A stretch of DNA of 64,000 nucleotides, taken from positions 10,360,494 through 10,424,493 of the forward strand of contig OW121853.1 of the NCBI GenBank assembly GCA_933228895.1. The letters are read 5' to 3'. The notes beneath the pieces are model-generated. The model ran no database searches. It was not told the DNA's origin and saw only the letters and a program-made list of their open reading frames with translations. The stretch comes from Platycnemis pennipes (Eukaryota > Arthropoda > Insecta > Odonata > Platycnemididae). How positions within the stretch are numbered: the first letter of the stretch is position 1; every line of letters starts with the position of its first letter. This document shows, piece after piece, positions 45,277 to 59,375 of the stretch. The position numbers and the translations under genes are program-made.

Positions 45277-46599
45277 TATTATGCTAGACTTATAGTACCC
45301 AGCAGATGCACTATATTACTGCTGCTAGACCTGAAGAACAACGTCCAAGAAGAACGGTGAAACTATATAATGAACTCAGTTGATGGTTAACACTAACTAA
45401 AAGAAGGATAAAAAATATAGGTAGTATAGATGATCAAATTTTAATGCAGCCATGCATTCTCAAAAAGGCACTATTTAGGCTTCCCACATTCCAAAGCATA
45501 ACAGCTATAAAAATTGTACCATTTACTAATATAAATAAAGCATGAATCTCCTTCACAGGTCTACTCTTTACTGCATGTCTTTGCCTATCCCATAATTTAC
45601 AGCTATCTCGAATTAAGAGAATCTACTATGTCCCAAGGGCCGAGAACTCTTAACGGCCCCTGTTCTCTAAATGGTCACATCCGTGGGACCTTCCCGGGGG
45701 AGACGTATTAATTTTCTAATGATCTCCAACACTTCCAATGAAGAAATGGAACCAATGCACCTGCAAGCTAAAAATATTGAGCTCTAATGGAGATATTCAT
45801 ATAATGTAGGTACTAAAAGCATGATTCCACACACTAGAAATATATAAAGTGTGTTGCTTTCAACTTCCCAATTCCAGTCTTTGAGATGTGAGGTAGAATG
45901 TGGGTTAAAGACTTATGAGCTGTGAATTTGGAAGAGAATAAAGAAATAAATTGGGAAAGGAAGAAAGTTGGAGAAGAAAAGAAAGGTGTGGTGTATAGGG
46001 GAAGAATGTTTCGGGATAAATTCGAAGGAATTTATCCCGAATAGAGGAAAGAGTTAATGAAAAGTGATTATGCAGCGATTTAGAGTAAAACTATGGGTAC
46101 TACAGAGGTAGGAAACGAATAGTAATTCCAGAAATAAATGGTGAAAGTCAAGAGGTTTTACAAAGAAGCATGGAGTGGGGTATTTGAATTGTTATGCCAC
46201 AGGAATCGTCACAAAGTTAGGCGTCAGTCAAAAATAATTTAAGAACTAAAAATAATTGCCAGAAAATATGTATAAAAATGATACAACATTCGTTTGATAA
46301 TAGATATGTTTTCAACTGTAGGTATATAATCCAAGGGGCTATGGTTTAGATAACTACATCTGTAAATGTCATCGAATATATTTAATCGAATCGCCTAACA
46401 CTTCATCTTTCACAGCAGTCTTAATATTTCCATATATGTTCCACATATTTCCGTAACAAGAAATTATGGTATAGCTTATCAAACGAGTAAGATTACTCTT
46501 GTGGTATTTATGGCACATATCAAACAGATCCATTTAATAATATTTCTTCCATTATTCTAATAAATTCGATGGCAATTCTACAACCTGGCGACGATGATT
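45277..46599. other. Anonymous DNA with a perfect hairpin
   Basis: AT-rich. TTCGGGATAAATTC (46010-46023) and its exact complement (46028-46041) form a 14-bp perfect stem around a GAAG loop. A GA-rich stretch precedes it (45920-46000). No gene recognised. Confidence 0.55.
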
Positions 46600-46780
46600 G
46601 CGAACTGCGTTCTGTCTCGTTGTGCACGCACCCACTGTGCATTAGCATCCGGCTCTCATTCCACCCTTCGCTTCCCTCATCCCCCTCCCCTCCTTCCCCC
46701 ACCGTCCCACCCCCGCGACGATGTCTGATTGTTCTGAATGGAGCGGCTCCGCCCCACTTCGCCGTGCTGCTCCCTCGCAC
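46600..46780. other. Short C-rich island
   Basis: Pyrimidine-rich on the plus strand (CCCCCTCCCCTCC, CCCACCCCCGCG), with frames on both strands of low complexity. Confidence 0.45.
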
Positions 46781-47829
46781 ACAAGCACACTCCATTGAAG
46801 ACGCTATGGTGGGGATTCGAGTGGATATTTCATTTTTACGGAAGCAGGAGAAGAATAGGTTATGCGACAAAATATGAGAGTGGAAGAAAATACTCGGAGC
46901 GCGAATAAAGTGGGTCGGCGAGAAAAACAGCGGCTGGGTGTGCGGAGAGAAATTTGACGCGCAATGAGTTAAAGATCGCCGCAATGCAGCTCTGAGCTGT
47001 CCGGAACGGCGATACGCGATAATTATCGTTTATTTCATCATATTTTCAACAGGCGAAGATTTTTACGGTCCAGTACGCTTTTTTCACTCTCAAAAGAACA
47101 CAAGAGCGGTGGAGCATAACAAAAATAGCTCTTTTCCAGTCATTTGAGATGTAAATTTTAAAAGCGAGAAGCGAAATCTACACAAAAGTCAAGTTTTTGT
47201 TCTAAGGTAATGCACTTACCAACCTTAAACACTTTGGCACTAGAAAGGTATACTTTAATTAAATTCAGTTAACGAAAATCGTAAAAAAATAAAGGTACTG
47301 TTTTTTTCTAAATACAATATAAATAATTTTTCGAGGTACATTATGCCATGTATATGTACCTCCCATCAATTGCGAGTTTTAATTTACAACAATTAATAAA
47401 CCTCCCTCAATTAATAGTCACGCTGTATAATAGTTGATTAGATAAAAGATTAAATAAAAATTATTTCCATTTATTCTCTGGTAATATTTTCCGAAACAAG
47501 ATAATATTATGAGCAACTTACCTATCATATCCATTGGAAAATCCACAGACATAAAAATATACACGTAGACAACGGTCTCCTGCGTTTACTGCGATAGCGA
47601 AGAATAGCAAATACGTTCTATTGATACTTCCGCCATCGGTAGACTAACGACTAGTCGTAATTTAACGAATGAAGCATCATCGTTAATGCTATAAAGAAGG
47701 TTCCTCCATCCGCCGGAGCAATGAAAACTTTTAAGGGGTATGATTTTCATCTCCCCGGAAAAAGTCCGACACGGTAATCATTATTTGAGAGAATCGTAAA
47801 AAAATACGACTTGTGGATAATAATAAGCC
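46781..47829. other. AT-rich anonymous DNA
   Basis: Nothing recognised. Confidence 0.5.
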
Positions 47830-48850
47830 GATATACATTTACGGTACAGCAGAGAAACTTCGGAGAGAGCAAGCGAGCGAACGAGATATATTCCTTATAC
47901 ACTTCCCTTTTATATTTTTTCTCAGACCTCCGCAGACGAATCCCATAAAAACGGAAAACGAAAAAGGTGGATTTTGGGTCGGGAGGGAGAGAAAGAATAA
48001 GAAGATGGAAGCAGGGAGTTGGAGAATAATTTCGACGCCATAAAAAGGAAGAAGGGGAAGTCGTTTTATGTTTTTATATCACGATGGAGAGGGAGCGGGG
48101 GGGTGTGGGATGGGGGCGAGGGAAAGAAAAAGGGTCGGGGAAGAAGAATTACCCTGGTAGGGCGAAGAGGGAGGGGGTGGACGCGGGTGTGCTTGGGGTG
48201 GGAGGATGATCTAGAGATGGATGGAAAGAAGAAAGAAGGGGGAGCGAGCGACGGGAACGGAATTGAAAAATGGTGTGCGATGCAAATGAAGGAGGGGGAG
48301 GGGCGGCGGGAGGGGGGGGGGGGAGATTGGACGGCGTCGGGGGAGGAAAGAAGGAAATAAGAAAAGAGGGGGCTGAGGAGGAAAGAAGAAAAGGGGAGAG
48401 GAGGCGATGGTCCCAGATATTGCCTGTGCTCTGCTCCCAACGAGCGGAGAGTGGCGGGGGAGGGAAAAATAAGAGAGATGGGAGGGTCTTAAGTGTGGGT
48501 GGGGATTCGAATGAGTAAGTAGGGGGGGAGGAGGCCGGGGAGGGGGTGGGGGAAGGGGCTTTGGGGCGGCAGATAAGGAGAAGGGGGTGTAAAAAAGGAA
48601 TCGAGGCGGTAGGGGTGGAAAAGAGTGGAGGGTTGAATTTGAATGGTTGGCAAAAAATTGCATTTCCTTTCGTCGTCATGGCTACGATTCCTCGGGGGGA
48701 GTTGGGTCTGTATTAAAAGAGGATGGCTGGAGGTGGGGGAGGGGCCGAGGAGTTTGGGGCCCTCCTCGGGCCGAGGGATGGGGGATGGGGGGAGGGTGAG
48801 CCAACGTCTCCCCCGCCTCGAGGGATGGAGAGGGGGTGGGTGGCATTATC
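47830..48850 (+). other. Extended polypurine/G-rich island
   Basis: About 1 kb in which the plus strand is dominated by GGGAGG, GGGGGA and AAGAAG words, including a run of 12 G at 48312-48323. The minus strand stays open over 176 codons with a Pro/Ser/Phe-rich translation, and the plus strand is open as well. Neither shows a domain. Multiple G4-type motifs are visible (for example 48292-48330 and 48725-48800). Confidence 0.6.
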
Positions 48851-51029
48851 ATTCGAGATCTTTTATTCCGAGGGAGATGAAACAGCTTTGGATGAGTAAG
48901 GAGATTTTTAGTTTCGGGCGCCGGTCGTTAAAAATAGGATTTTGTTTAGCTTGAGATCCATTCTCTCTCCCCAGCGATTGACGGAATGGGTGCTGAGGAA
49001 AAGGAAATGATAGGAAATTTATCGGATTACTTTTCTCATCCCGGAATTCTTTATATATCCCTGGTTCTTGAGAAATAATACCTGCCAACTTGAATTAAAA
49101 TCTCACTGATTTCACAAAAAAAGTCGCAGCTTAAAAATGTCTTACCAATATCGCCAATCAAATATGTTGAGAAAAAAATAGCATATTGCAGATCATAAAC
49201 GAAATCTTTCTTCTCTTTTAGCTGAAAGATATGTAAACAATTATGATAAACAGATATGGAAAATCCCACATATTCTTCCCACATTGCTGCATTACAAACT
49301 AAAACCAACCAAGTGCATATAAATCAAATATTAAACCGCCAAAAGGCCAGGAAAAAAGTGTACCTCACTTGAAAAAAAATTTCATATTGGGGGTTTAACC
49401 ACCTGCTATGCGTCTCCATAATTTTTTGCAAGGCTACTCTGACGAGCCTAGCTTTGGTTGCTCTTTGCGCTAACATTTCAAAACACATGGCACAGGTCGG
49501 TTACCTAGTAAGCAGTCTCAGCCCTACATTAAAATATCCTCTACCCATGTACTTTCTAAGCAAAGAAACAGGTATATTTAAAGTTAAATAACTTATACTT
49601 AAAGCAAGTTAAATTGCGTCTTTTTACATTGTTTCCAAGGCATAAATTATGACTTGAAAGCCAGGAATGCATTGAATCTTCGACTTTATTTTCTAGTCCA
49701 TTTCCTTTATACATATTTAGGTTGCTCCGGTTGCTAATTACTTTTATTAATTTCAAGTATCCCCTCCGGAAAAATAACTGTTTCTTCCTCACGGAAATTT
49801 AATAAGGTCTTGATTAAAATTTTAAGAAGTGGTGGATACATCTTTATTTATAGCCTGTGCGTCGCTCAACTCGAAATTAACTATCGATCTCATTATAACT
49901 TAACAGATGCCGTCAGCTCGAAGCAATTACTTATTCTGTGAAAAGTGAAGAATCAACCAGCTTCATTTACAAAGATGGAAACATGTGATTTGTCATTTTT
50001 AGTACCAAATGTACTCGTACAGAGATGAAAATATGTATGCGGTATAGTTTAAAATTTTCACAAATATATATTTATCAGGGTTCACTAGCAAAAACCAATA
50101 AATAAAATGATTGATAAATATACTTAGTGATTGACTGACCTTTTCTTTAATTATGAACGGTAGAAATACGTTGTTTCGACTAAAGTATTGCGTCAAGTAT
50201 TTAATGTACGAGCTAAAAGAAACACAGAAAGCGGATACACCCACTTGCTGCTCAGTGCTCATGGCATATTATTTATGTTTTACTACGAACTCACTATTAT
50301 TGCAACGTCAATCACCATTCCGTTCACCAAAAAAAAAGAAAGGTTTGGTTCTTTTGAAAGAAATTTACCTTTTTAAATTTGAGACAAGCAGGTCAATTGA
50401 TAATATCACATTCGTAAATTGAGAACGAATTATTTCCTAAATATCTGTCAGCAACTGGAAACAACTAGATGATAGCGGTAGAAATGCTATTCTAGTTACA
50501 CCGTAGGTTTCCCCAACTTCTGGCATCAGAGTCCATCTTCCGAGTATCCGATGGTACCCAAGCGAACCGGACGATGAACCCTGATTTATGCTATTGTGTT
50601 TCAAGCACTGTGATTGCTTCTGCAACGCATGCTCTATCCAAAGCATGAATGAATACTACTACTTCAGCCTCGAGAAAATTCTTTATGACTCGGAACGTTC
50701 TTCATATTTCGGAGCGTTATAAACGGCTAGAGACATCGAGGAGCTAGGATAATGGTTTAAACGAATTTGGCAAGTAGTATTACCATTCACAACAAGGTCG
50801 GAATTTTGAATTTATTCACCATTACGAGGATGGATTCAAGCAATTGAGTACTTCTAGGTTTGTCATCAGATAGCCATCGATTCACGCCTTAGAACGCGTT
50901 AGAACCGAATGGTGTTTAGTAAGTGAGAATATTATGAATGAAGAAACCTAATCATTCACTATAGTGAATTTTGGGATACACACTATAATGTTTGGAAATT
51001 CTCCTGCATCCGTTTCATCTTTGCTTCCT
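48851..51029. other. AT-rich anonymous DNA
   Basis: Over 2 kb without recognisable gene, RNA or repeat. Confidence 0.5.
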
Positions 51030-52110
51030 CGTTGCTATCGAAGCCTACCTCCCGTCGGCAGCTTCGTTCCAACGAAAGGAAAACGGTCACTCTTGCAACA
51101 ATGGGAGAAAGATGACGCATTTGATTGGGTGGGACGATGGGACGACTTACGAGGGGATGGGTGGAAAAAAAAGGAAGAGGGGGAATATAAGAAAGCGTCT
51201 GATGAACCCCTACCCCAAAAACCTCTCACCGCCACTTTGACCCACACCCCCTCTTCCGGAAGAAGTCATCCACGCGCATGCGCAGAGGGGATCCATCGTG
51301 AGGAGGAGACGAGATTTTTTCCACCGAATGGCACAAACACTCACACGTCACTGCCCGAGAGAGAGCACTTTTATTCAACTGTTTCCTCCAAAGACCTCCC
51401 TTCTTGGCCAAAGCCCCTCTTTCCTTTTCAACCCCTCTCCACCACCCTTACCCCTTCTGCTTCCAAACCCTTCTCCCTTAACTTAATTCCGACCGCCACC
51501 CCTCCGCCAATATGTATAATACATATATATATGTATATATAGAGAGCACAACTTCTTTTTTTTTTCTGTGCCCCTCCGCACTTCCCTCCATAACTCTTTT
51601 CGATCCCACCCCTATCTGGTCCCCCACCCACCACACCCCCCACGCTCCCCCTAAGGGCTCAGAGTGCTACGCAGGGGCGATCAATATGGCTTCCTTTCCA
51701 CCAGATCTCTTCTCTTTTCTGCCCTTCCCCTTCCCTCCGTCTCCCTCCTGCGAAACAAAACACTCTCGTGGGCGTCCATCTTAGATCCTTTCGACCCGGC
51801 CGGGCGAGCTCCAGACCCCTTACCCCTCCTTCTCCCCCCCCCCCCCCCTCCGCCCTCCCCTCCTCATTTCTCTCATGCCACCCCTTCCATCCGCAAACCT
51901 CACACGGCGTTCATGCCCGTGGACTCATCCTTTGACCAACATGAGGACTCCTCACACCCCTGTACAGAGGTTTTTCCTTCCTCCCCGGCCAGGTGGAGAG
52001 GGGACTCATGTCGACAAACCGTTACCCTCCCTCCCATCCGTCCATTCTCCCCTTCCTTCTCACTGATTCTTCTTCTCTCTCTTTCCACCCTTTCCTCACA
52101 GTCTGCTCTT
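51030..52110. other. Extended polypyrimidine island
   Basis: The plus strand is mostly C/T from about 51180, with a run of 15 C at 51834-51848 and an ATATATAT/TATATATAG patch near 51520-51545. Long Pro/Ser-rich frames on the plus strand (to 192 codons) reflect composition. In polarity it mirrors the purine island at 47830-48850. Confidence 0.6.
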
Positions 52111-53132
52111 TATCCTCCTCCTGACCAGCGGTTGTGGACACCAATAAGAGGACTTTATCAACAAACTACTTTAAAAATTTTATGCTTTTCATTCCTAGAG
52201 GAGCCCATCGCTAGAAAACCGAAATATTTATTACCAAAGTGAAAGACCATTGAAAGACCATGAATCCCGACTCCAGAGAGTAGCAGATTCTACGCAGACG
52301 TACACCGGTTTTTCTGAAATTTCAATTGGGGTCAGATAAAAATTTACAATGATAATTGTAACAGCAAAACAGTATCATCCATTTCCTAGTTTTGACGACT
52401 TATGCGTCGAGCGCAGTTTCACAAAGGACTACCGAGGAATGCGAATGAAGAAGTGTTGAAAATTTGAAATATTTGTGACCGGCTATTAGTTTCCAATGAG
52501 TTGGAGTTATTAACACATTGAATAATGACATAGCAATTGATAATATTCAAAATAATGCACTATGGAAATCACCAGTAGCCGGTTAAAACTAGGTTTCAGT
52601 AAATATTAACATAAAGAGAAGTGCTATAACTAATTTCGGTAGCTTGATATTGAAGTTTATCAGTCACGAAATTATTAGAACCATTACTCCGAAGTAATTT
52701 AAGAATATCTTTTAAATAAGGCAGAAATATGGAAAACATGTATTAACATAGGAAGGTACGAATTTTATGTCAACGAGTCTTGATTTTTCTGCCTGAGTTC
52801 TGTGCATATATTTACTGAGTCACCTTAAGGCTGAGTAAAGTTGGATGAATAATTTCCAAATATGCTCTAGTTATAATTACTTTAATTTAATTATTATTAA
52901 CAATAAAAACAGTAATGCCGGACAGGCCGAAAGCAGAACGCGTCACGTGTATATCCGGTAACTGTGCAGCAATATACAGAAAAATTTTAACTTCATTCTC
53001 AGAAATTTTATTATCTTTTTCAACCTTGCGTGTGGTTGAGAACTAATATACCAAATTAAGGAGAATGTAATATCCATATTCTGCGAGAGATTTGGACTTG
53101 CAAAGTAGTACGCTCAAGGTCGTTTCCTAACG
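52111..53132. other. AT-rich anonymous DNA
   Basis: Nothing recognised. Confidence 0.5.
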
Positions 53133-53190
53133 TCTCCTCTGCCACACACCCTCGTGGTGGCTTGCAGGGTATCGCGAAGTTGTAGATGTA
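53133..53190 (+). mobile_element. Isolated retrotransposon 3' terminus, A type
   Basis: Only the terminal hairpin (CTCTGCCACACACCCTCG...GTGGCTTGCAGGG) and a mutated TAGATG tail remain. Confidence 0.75.
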
Positions 53191-56100
53191 ACGTATTCGA
53201 AGCATTATCATTTTATGGTATTGCCTCAATGCCATTGTTTTCTGTCACAATATCATTACTGAATTATCTTACTAAACTTTTCTATATGTAACTTAAAAAA
53301 AGGTTATTTAGTAAATATTTAAATAATAAAGTTTGCATAGTACATGAGAAACAACTATTTCCAAATATTTGAATATATTATTGCGCAGTGTTCTAGTAGA
53401 CTTTAAGTTTCTATTTCGACTTATTAGAACAACGCAACAGCAAAAAGGTTAGTGATGACGGTTTATAAAAATTTCTATACAATGGTGCACCGCGAAGAGC
53501 ACTGTTATTGTTCGGTATTTCTAAAATGTTTCAAACTATCGTACCTTTCATCATAATTTCCTGTCAGCACTCCATTTATGAATTCCTAAAGCACGGCACT
53601 ATGCAAGGAATATATATGCCACATTTGCGTTTGTTCTTCATTCTTTTTACCATTTTATATACTTATTACAATATCTGTCATAACGTTAGCTTAATGTTGT
53701 AGGTGGGATGGCATGAGATATTGTCATTCTCCATTGGGAAAGTAGTCGCTCACAGTGAGACGGTCACTTTTTCACTAGTAAAATGTATAAATTCACTAGT
53801 AAATGTATGGCTACCGATCCGGTTTGGTCTATCCTCGCGCACAGTGTTATTACTATTAATCTCACTGTCATGTACAATAAATTCACCTAATTCATCCATT
53901 TGTTAAATGACAAGAGTGGTGAGCTCAATCGGCCTGAGTTCTCATGATTAATAATTACGAAGGTATTAAGGCTCCACTCCGAAATCCCTCGATTAAAGGC
54001 AGCTTCATTGTCAAATTCAAGTTACCCCGGTCTTCAAGAATTAGAATCAAATAGGAATGGATATATTTTTTATCTAAGAGTTTGTATGATAGCATATGCA
54101 TAGTTTTGTTTCTGTATTCATTCACGCATGCACTTTAAGTAAATGAAGTTAAAAAAATACAATAGGTACGACAATTGACCACATAATAATTTGACTAAAT
54201 AGCGTATAAACGAATCACGTTAACCAGTGTAGTTTTTCTCTCTCGAGAACTCTAGGAAAAATATAATATTAGTAAATGGTGACCTTGAAGCTATTTCCGC
54301 TATAACTAAAATTGATATTGGATGAGAGAGGTATTCCATTATAACACGTTCACGTACTACTACATACCGTAAGCCTTTTAAATAATAAATTTCTGCTTCA
54401 CAAATATTTTTAACGCAACCTTATTTTCTTTAAAAATTAGTCTCAAAGCTATACATTTTAAGTGATAAAGTCAAGCGTAATCCCTTAAACATGGAGTACA
54501 TATGTTAGTAGGCTTCTTTGGTATGTCTAAAACGTGTTTTCTAAAAGATAATTGTGAATTAAGTTCTTTTTCTTGTAAAAAAAATGTGACTTATGGTAAA
54601 GGAAAATTTAATTGATTGAAATTCATTTACCATGAAATTATCTATATGTGAGTAATTGTTTTTTTTGTTAATAAACAAGGTAAAAATACTTCAAAGGAAT
54701 AATTCGTTGGAATAGTGGTCTAATCTGTATTAGGTCTTATTGTCATGGATGACGAAGGTATCAGCGCTCAGGAATTTTATTGCGTTTACACGGAAGGTGT
54801 TACGTTACAAGCATTATCAACTCAGTGCAGAATAAATTGATACCAAGTAATTTCACTTGTGATAGCTCCATTATAACTGCGTTAATGCAAATATTAAATA
54901 TATTTGAAGGGTAATACTTCACGCCAAGAAACACATAAAGCGTCGTATTTAATCTCCACTTTAGTGAAATTATCAAACTTAAAAGAACTCTTATTCGCAT
55001 GCTTTCACAACGTTGCCCTAGCGAATGGTCTTGGCAAGTAAATGGCCCACGTACGGATGATTTTGAGCGAGCGAATGTTATCGCTCCGAGAGAGGCTCCA
55101 TTTTCACCTCGAGTGATCGCGTCTTGCGAAGGGGAGGGGGTCGAGGGTAGTGGGGAGGAGAAGCTACGAAGCCTTAGGAAGGCGTCTTAGTGGTAATCTT
55201 ACGTGGACCTCGCCATTTGGCTGGCTTCTCCGCGGTGTGAGGAATCCGCGTCCACCAGAGGTCTCTTTAATCCCATTAATACGGCTGAGGGTTGGATTGG
55301 TTGACTCGCTCAACACCCGTCTGCTGCTGCTACCTATTAACGGCTTAAAGACTACGTTCAAGGTGAATAATATAATTTCATATTTCTCTTATGTATTTAC
55401 TCGTGTAAGACTCGCCTTCGTGTATCCCTCACCCCCCATTGTTGAGCAGGCTCGGGGTTTAAAAAAAAATTCCAAACAATTTTTTTTGCTTATGAACCTG
55501 CCGATTCCCGTCATAATCTGAAAGTTCATTCTTTAACAAAAATTAAAGATGTATGAATAGGCTCAAAATAAGAAATAGGGATCGGGGAAAAATCTAAGAT
55601 ACAAACAGATCTACGATCCAGGCAACACAAGTTTGAAGAAAAAAAAGTGAGCAGCGTAAAAAAAAATCTAGAGGATTTGTTTGGGGAATTTTTTTCCCTT
55701 TTTTTCCCTGGGATTTCGGGAAAAATGACGCGAGGCTTACAAGAGTAAATGCGGTATGTATATATAATACATACATGGAAAGAACTATGTCAAAAATGGC
55801 ACCAACTTAGTATCTAAGCGAAGCAAGGAAAATTATGTTTCTTCTCTCCTCTTTTGTTACTGAATAAAAAATTACAATATTGGCTTCTAAATTCGGGCTC
55901 AAACTAATTATATCGATATCGCTGTTGAAATAAGGTTTCATTCACTTTACACGATTCTTGTGTCAGCTATTAAGTGGAATTCAACGGGATAGAACACCAA
56001 AGCTCACCAACAAGGAAGTAAGGGGCCTTATGTATATGGGGCATCGTTTAAATAGAAAGCTCATGTAGAAATATGGCTCATTCTGGCATCATCGGAGTTG

Positions 56101-56279
56101 GAAATGAAATTACCACCAACATTCCAAATTTAGTTTCAAAAGCGGGATGAAGTCCGGTATAACGAGCAAAAAATGCATAGCCTCAAGCATCAAGGAACCG
56201 TAAAAATATATCAGGAAACACCAACAGACGGTAACTTCACGCACAGAGACATTTTCCTTGGGGATCCTTATAAAGTTCT
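53191..56279. other. AT-rich anonymous DNA
   Basis: Three kb without a recognised gene. A GC-richer patch at about 55000-55350 has overlapping frames on both strands without a domain. T/A homopolymer tracts occur near 55460-55710. Confidence 0.45.
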
Positions 56280-56700
56280 GGAAATTGGGTAGCAATCGTG
56301 GGGGTTGACCGTCCGCCATTAGATGCACTTTGGGCGAATTGAGGGAGGGGGATAAGAGTACGACAAGGGAGAGGGGAAAGAGTGCGACTCTGCCCTCTTT
56401 CACCCCCCTCAAAGCCAATGGGCTGCTTCGACGGGAATGACTCAGGGCAAAGGGGGCGAACCCAACCGCCCCCTCCCCACCCTTAATTTCTACCCCCATC
56501 CACCCACCGGCACTCTCTAAGCGTTCTCACCCCCAAACACCCTTGCCCGGTCCACCCTCGCCCCTCCTCCCCCACCACCGACACTCCATCCCCACTCCCA
56601 CAAAAAACGCCATCGGTTCCCCAAAGGCTTGCTGGGTCGCCCTCCTCCCTTAGCAACCGATATCAACATCCTCCCTCCTGGTCGTCTGTCTGGAGAAACC
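56280..56700. other. C-rich island
   Basis: G/A-rich at first (GGGAGGGGGAT near 56343), then C-rich from about 56400 to 56650 (CCCCCTCCCC, CCCTCCTCCCCC words). No gene recognised. Confidence 0.5.
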
Positions 56701-56940
56701 GCCTTAAACGTCCAATTTGAGCCGTGGAGAGGGGGTTGTCTTCAACGTGCGAAATATAGTGCGGTGGCCGATCCCTCAAAAGCCGCATTAACCTGAGACT
56801 AGATTTGAAAATGCAGTTTAGAATGTATTTATTTTAAATAGAAAGAATTAAAAAACCATTTTCCTAAGTTCCGTAAAGTAGAGTATCTTGTTGTAAATTA
56901 TTAATGCGTATGTTGGTCCGAGATATTAACGAAAATATCA

Positions 56941-57285
56941 TACATCTACACGATACCCTGCAAGCCACCGCGAGGGTGTGTGGCAGAGGATGAAGATCAC
57001 CAAGCATGCACTACCGATATGCAAACAATCAACTATAGGGTCTCATGCAACTAGATTATTAGTATATATAGTATTCAAGGGATTAATACATGCATCATGC
57101 ACTACAGACTACTCTAAAATATTTCACCTACCAATCCCTTTGCTATGCTGCCTATTCTGTTCTCTTATAGTACCTACGGGGGAAAAATGCCATTTTGAAT
57201 CTATCGGTACGACAATCTAGTTCTCCAATCATATTTATCTGGTCGAATCTAGCATAATACGCTGGTTTTTTTAATATGTGATAAC
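56941..57285 (-). mobile_element. 5'-truncated non-LTR retrotransposon fragment, subfamily A1
   Basis: The minus strand has the last codons equivalent to YYARFDQINMIGELDCRTDRFKMAFF, the A1 3' untranslated region, an intact terminal hairpin and a short TAGATG tail at 56941-56952. Confidence 0.88.
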
Positions 57286-59375
57286 ATCATCGACGATCAT
57301 ATCGTGTCAGTGTAGCATAAATATAAATCCACAAATATAACTGCAAAAAAATTGTCTTGAGAAGTTAGGAAAGCGTTCTTCGTCGAAGTCCTATCATTAA
57401 CTCCAGCAAGAAACTCAAAATATCGATTAATTTTTTATAGAGAACAAATGGCGACAAGTATAAAGTGTAAGAAGCTGCTCTTATGCTCTTGTGTTCAACT
57501 CATTAATACATACTATTATAGTAACCAGAGAGACGGAATGCATACTTTTCTAAACTTACGGCTTTTGTTGATTTCCATCAAATAAATTTATAAAAAAGTT
57601 ATGGTTTCTTTGGTATGGTAAAGAATCATTATCTGCCAATGTCTCTTTCTTTCCCATTACATGGCAAGAAACCAAATAAAATGTTAGAAAAATGTTGCCC
57701 TTATCGCAAATCTTAAAATTAGCAGCGAATTTCCAAGCACATGAGTGGGTTAACATAGCAAATTAACGCAAGTGACATGGATCCAGTCATTTAATAACAA
57801 ATTGTTTCAAACATGCTTTTGCCTCTCAGGATCTGAACCTATCGCCCTCCAACATTTCAAGGTACATCTCTTTATCCTTTTCAATCTCATCGTCAAATCG
57901 ATTTGTTTCCGTTAGGCCATTAATACGGCCTTATGTGACAGCCTATAGCCACTCACGGGGTGCGGAAATGAGGCATTCGGGGAGACAGAATGGAAAATCC
58001 GAAATCTTTACGGCTCCTCATCGATCTATTCTTTCCTCATTTCCTCTTTTCCACGTCTGAAAATAAAGTCCATTTATGAACTGGAGTCAGAGCTTGATTG
58101 GAATACTGAATAAGCTACGAAGAATTGCGCTGCTCAAAGCAAATTAGAATTATCGGATGTCCTGTGTAAATCATGCATAAAAACACATTTTTAACAGAGG
58201 AAACACCTCGACGACTAGAATTATAATAAAATGAACATGAAGTTACCGAGAGCATTGTAATACCGTTTGCACCATAAAATTGAAATTTAAATAAACAACC
58301 GTCGGCGAACATATTGTTAAGAAGAGTGAAACCTTTTGGGTATGATATTTGAGGTAGGGAAAGAATTAGCGAACGAAATCATAAAAATTAATTGACTAAA
58401 ACCACAGTTATAACCGTCTGAAATCAAAAATCCCACTTGTTTGTTAAGATACATATAGCATTTGAAGTAGCATTTGATAATCGCATTTACAGGATGAAAT
58501 GACACAGGGTTTGAAGTAATGCGTTTAAATTATAATTGAACGATAAATCTGGAATCCTTCCAAATACAGAATGATAGGCTGATTTCGTTCACATGCGTAT
58601 TACACTCACATTAAATCCTTTACAATATCTTTCCTTAGCATTCTCAATGACATCTTCTAAATTAATATAAGCCCCTTGTACACAAATTTGATCATGCAAA
58701 ACACAGGCTAAATTTGTTTTTTTTAATAATGTACTATAAAGCTTGCGAAATCATCTGGCAAGATACTGTTGTTATCTTTGGATCCAAAAAGCATTAGGTA
58801 AGGCTCGAAGAAGAATACCAATTATCGTATTTAAGACATGAGTAACCATGCTTAAGACGAAGGTTGAAACAATGATTTCTAGTTGCAGAACAAATTTAGC
58901 TATTTCAAGAAAGGAGTAGATGTACGAAAAAGAAATGAGTTTATTTTTTTCAGTCCAAGAGCATCTTCTCTGCATCCAATATTAACAGAGTAAAGTACTC
59001 CATTATTAACTATTTGCTAAATGTGATTTGCTGTTTCCATTGCAATATATCGTAAAACTAAATAAATGTAGACTGCGTGAATCAGGATAGATCGCAAAGT
59101 TAGAACATACTGAAAAAATCGGCGATATTTCAGAAATACCAATACGTTATACATATGCTAGTGCCATAAACTTACTAGAAAACTCTATCGTATGGTAAAA
59201 TACATATCAATCTCAATATTTTGTAAGAAATGGTTTCCGGTGTGACTACGTGGAACTGCTTCAAGATGAAATAACGAAAAACACAACGTATATTTCTACA
59301 GGCATGTGGAATTATACAGTGTGTTTTTGGCTCCTGAATATTTTAAACAAATATTTTTTGATATTATACAGATAA
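57286..59375. other. AT-rich anonymous DNA
   Basis: Two kb with no gene, RNA or known repeat recognised. Confidence 0.5.

Noticed and set aside
48149..48679. 176-codon minus-strand frame
   Set aside because: It is the complement of a polypurine tract. The translation is Pro/Ser/Phe low-complexity, and several other registers are open too.
51664..52242. 192-codon plus-strand frame
   Set aside because: It lies in a polypyrimidine island that includes a 15-C run; composition alone explains the open frame.
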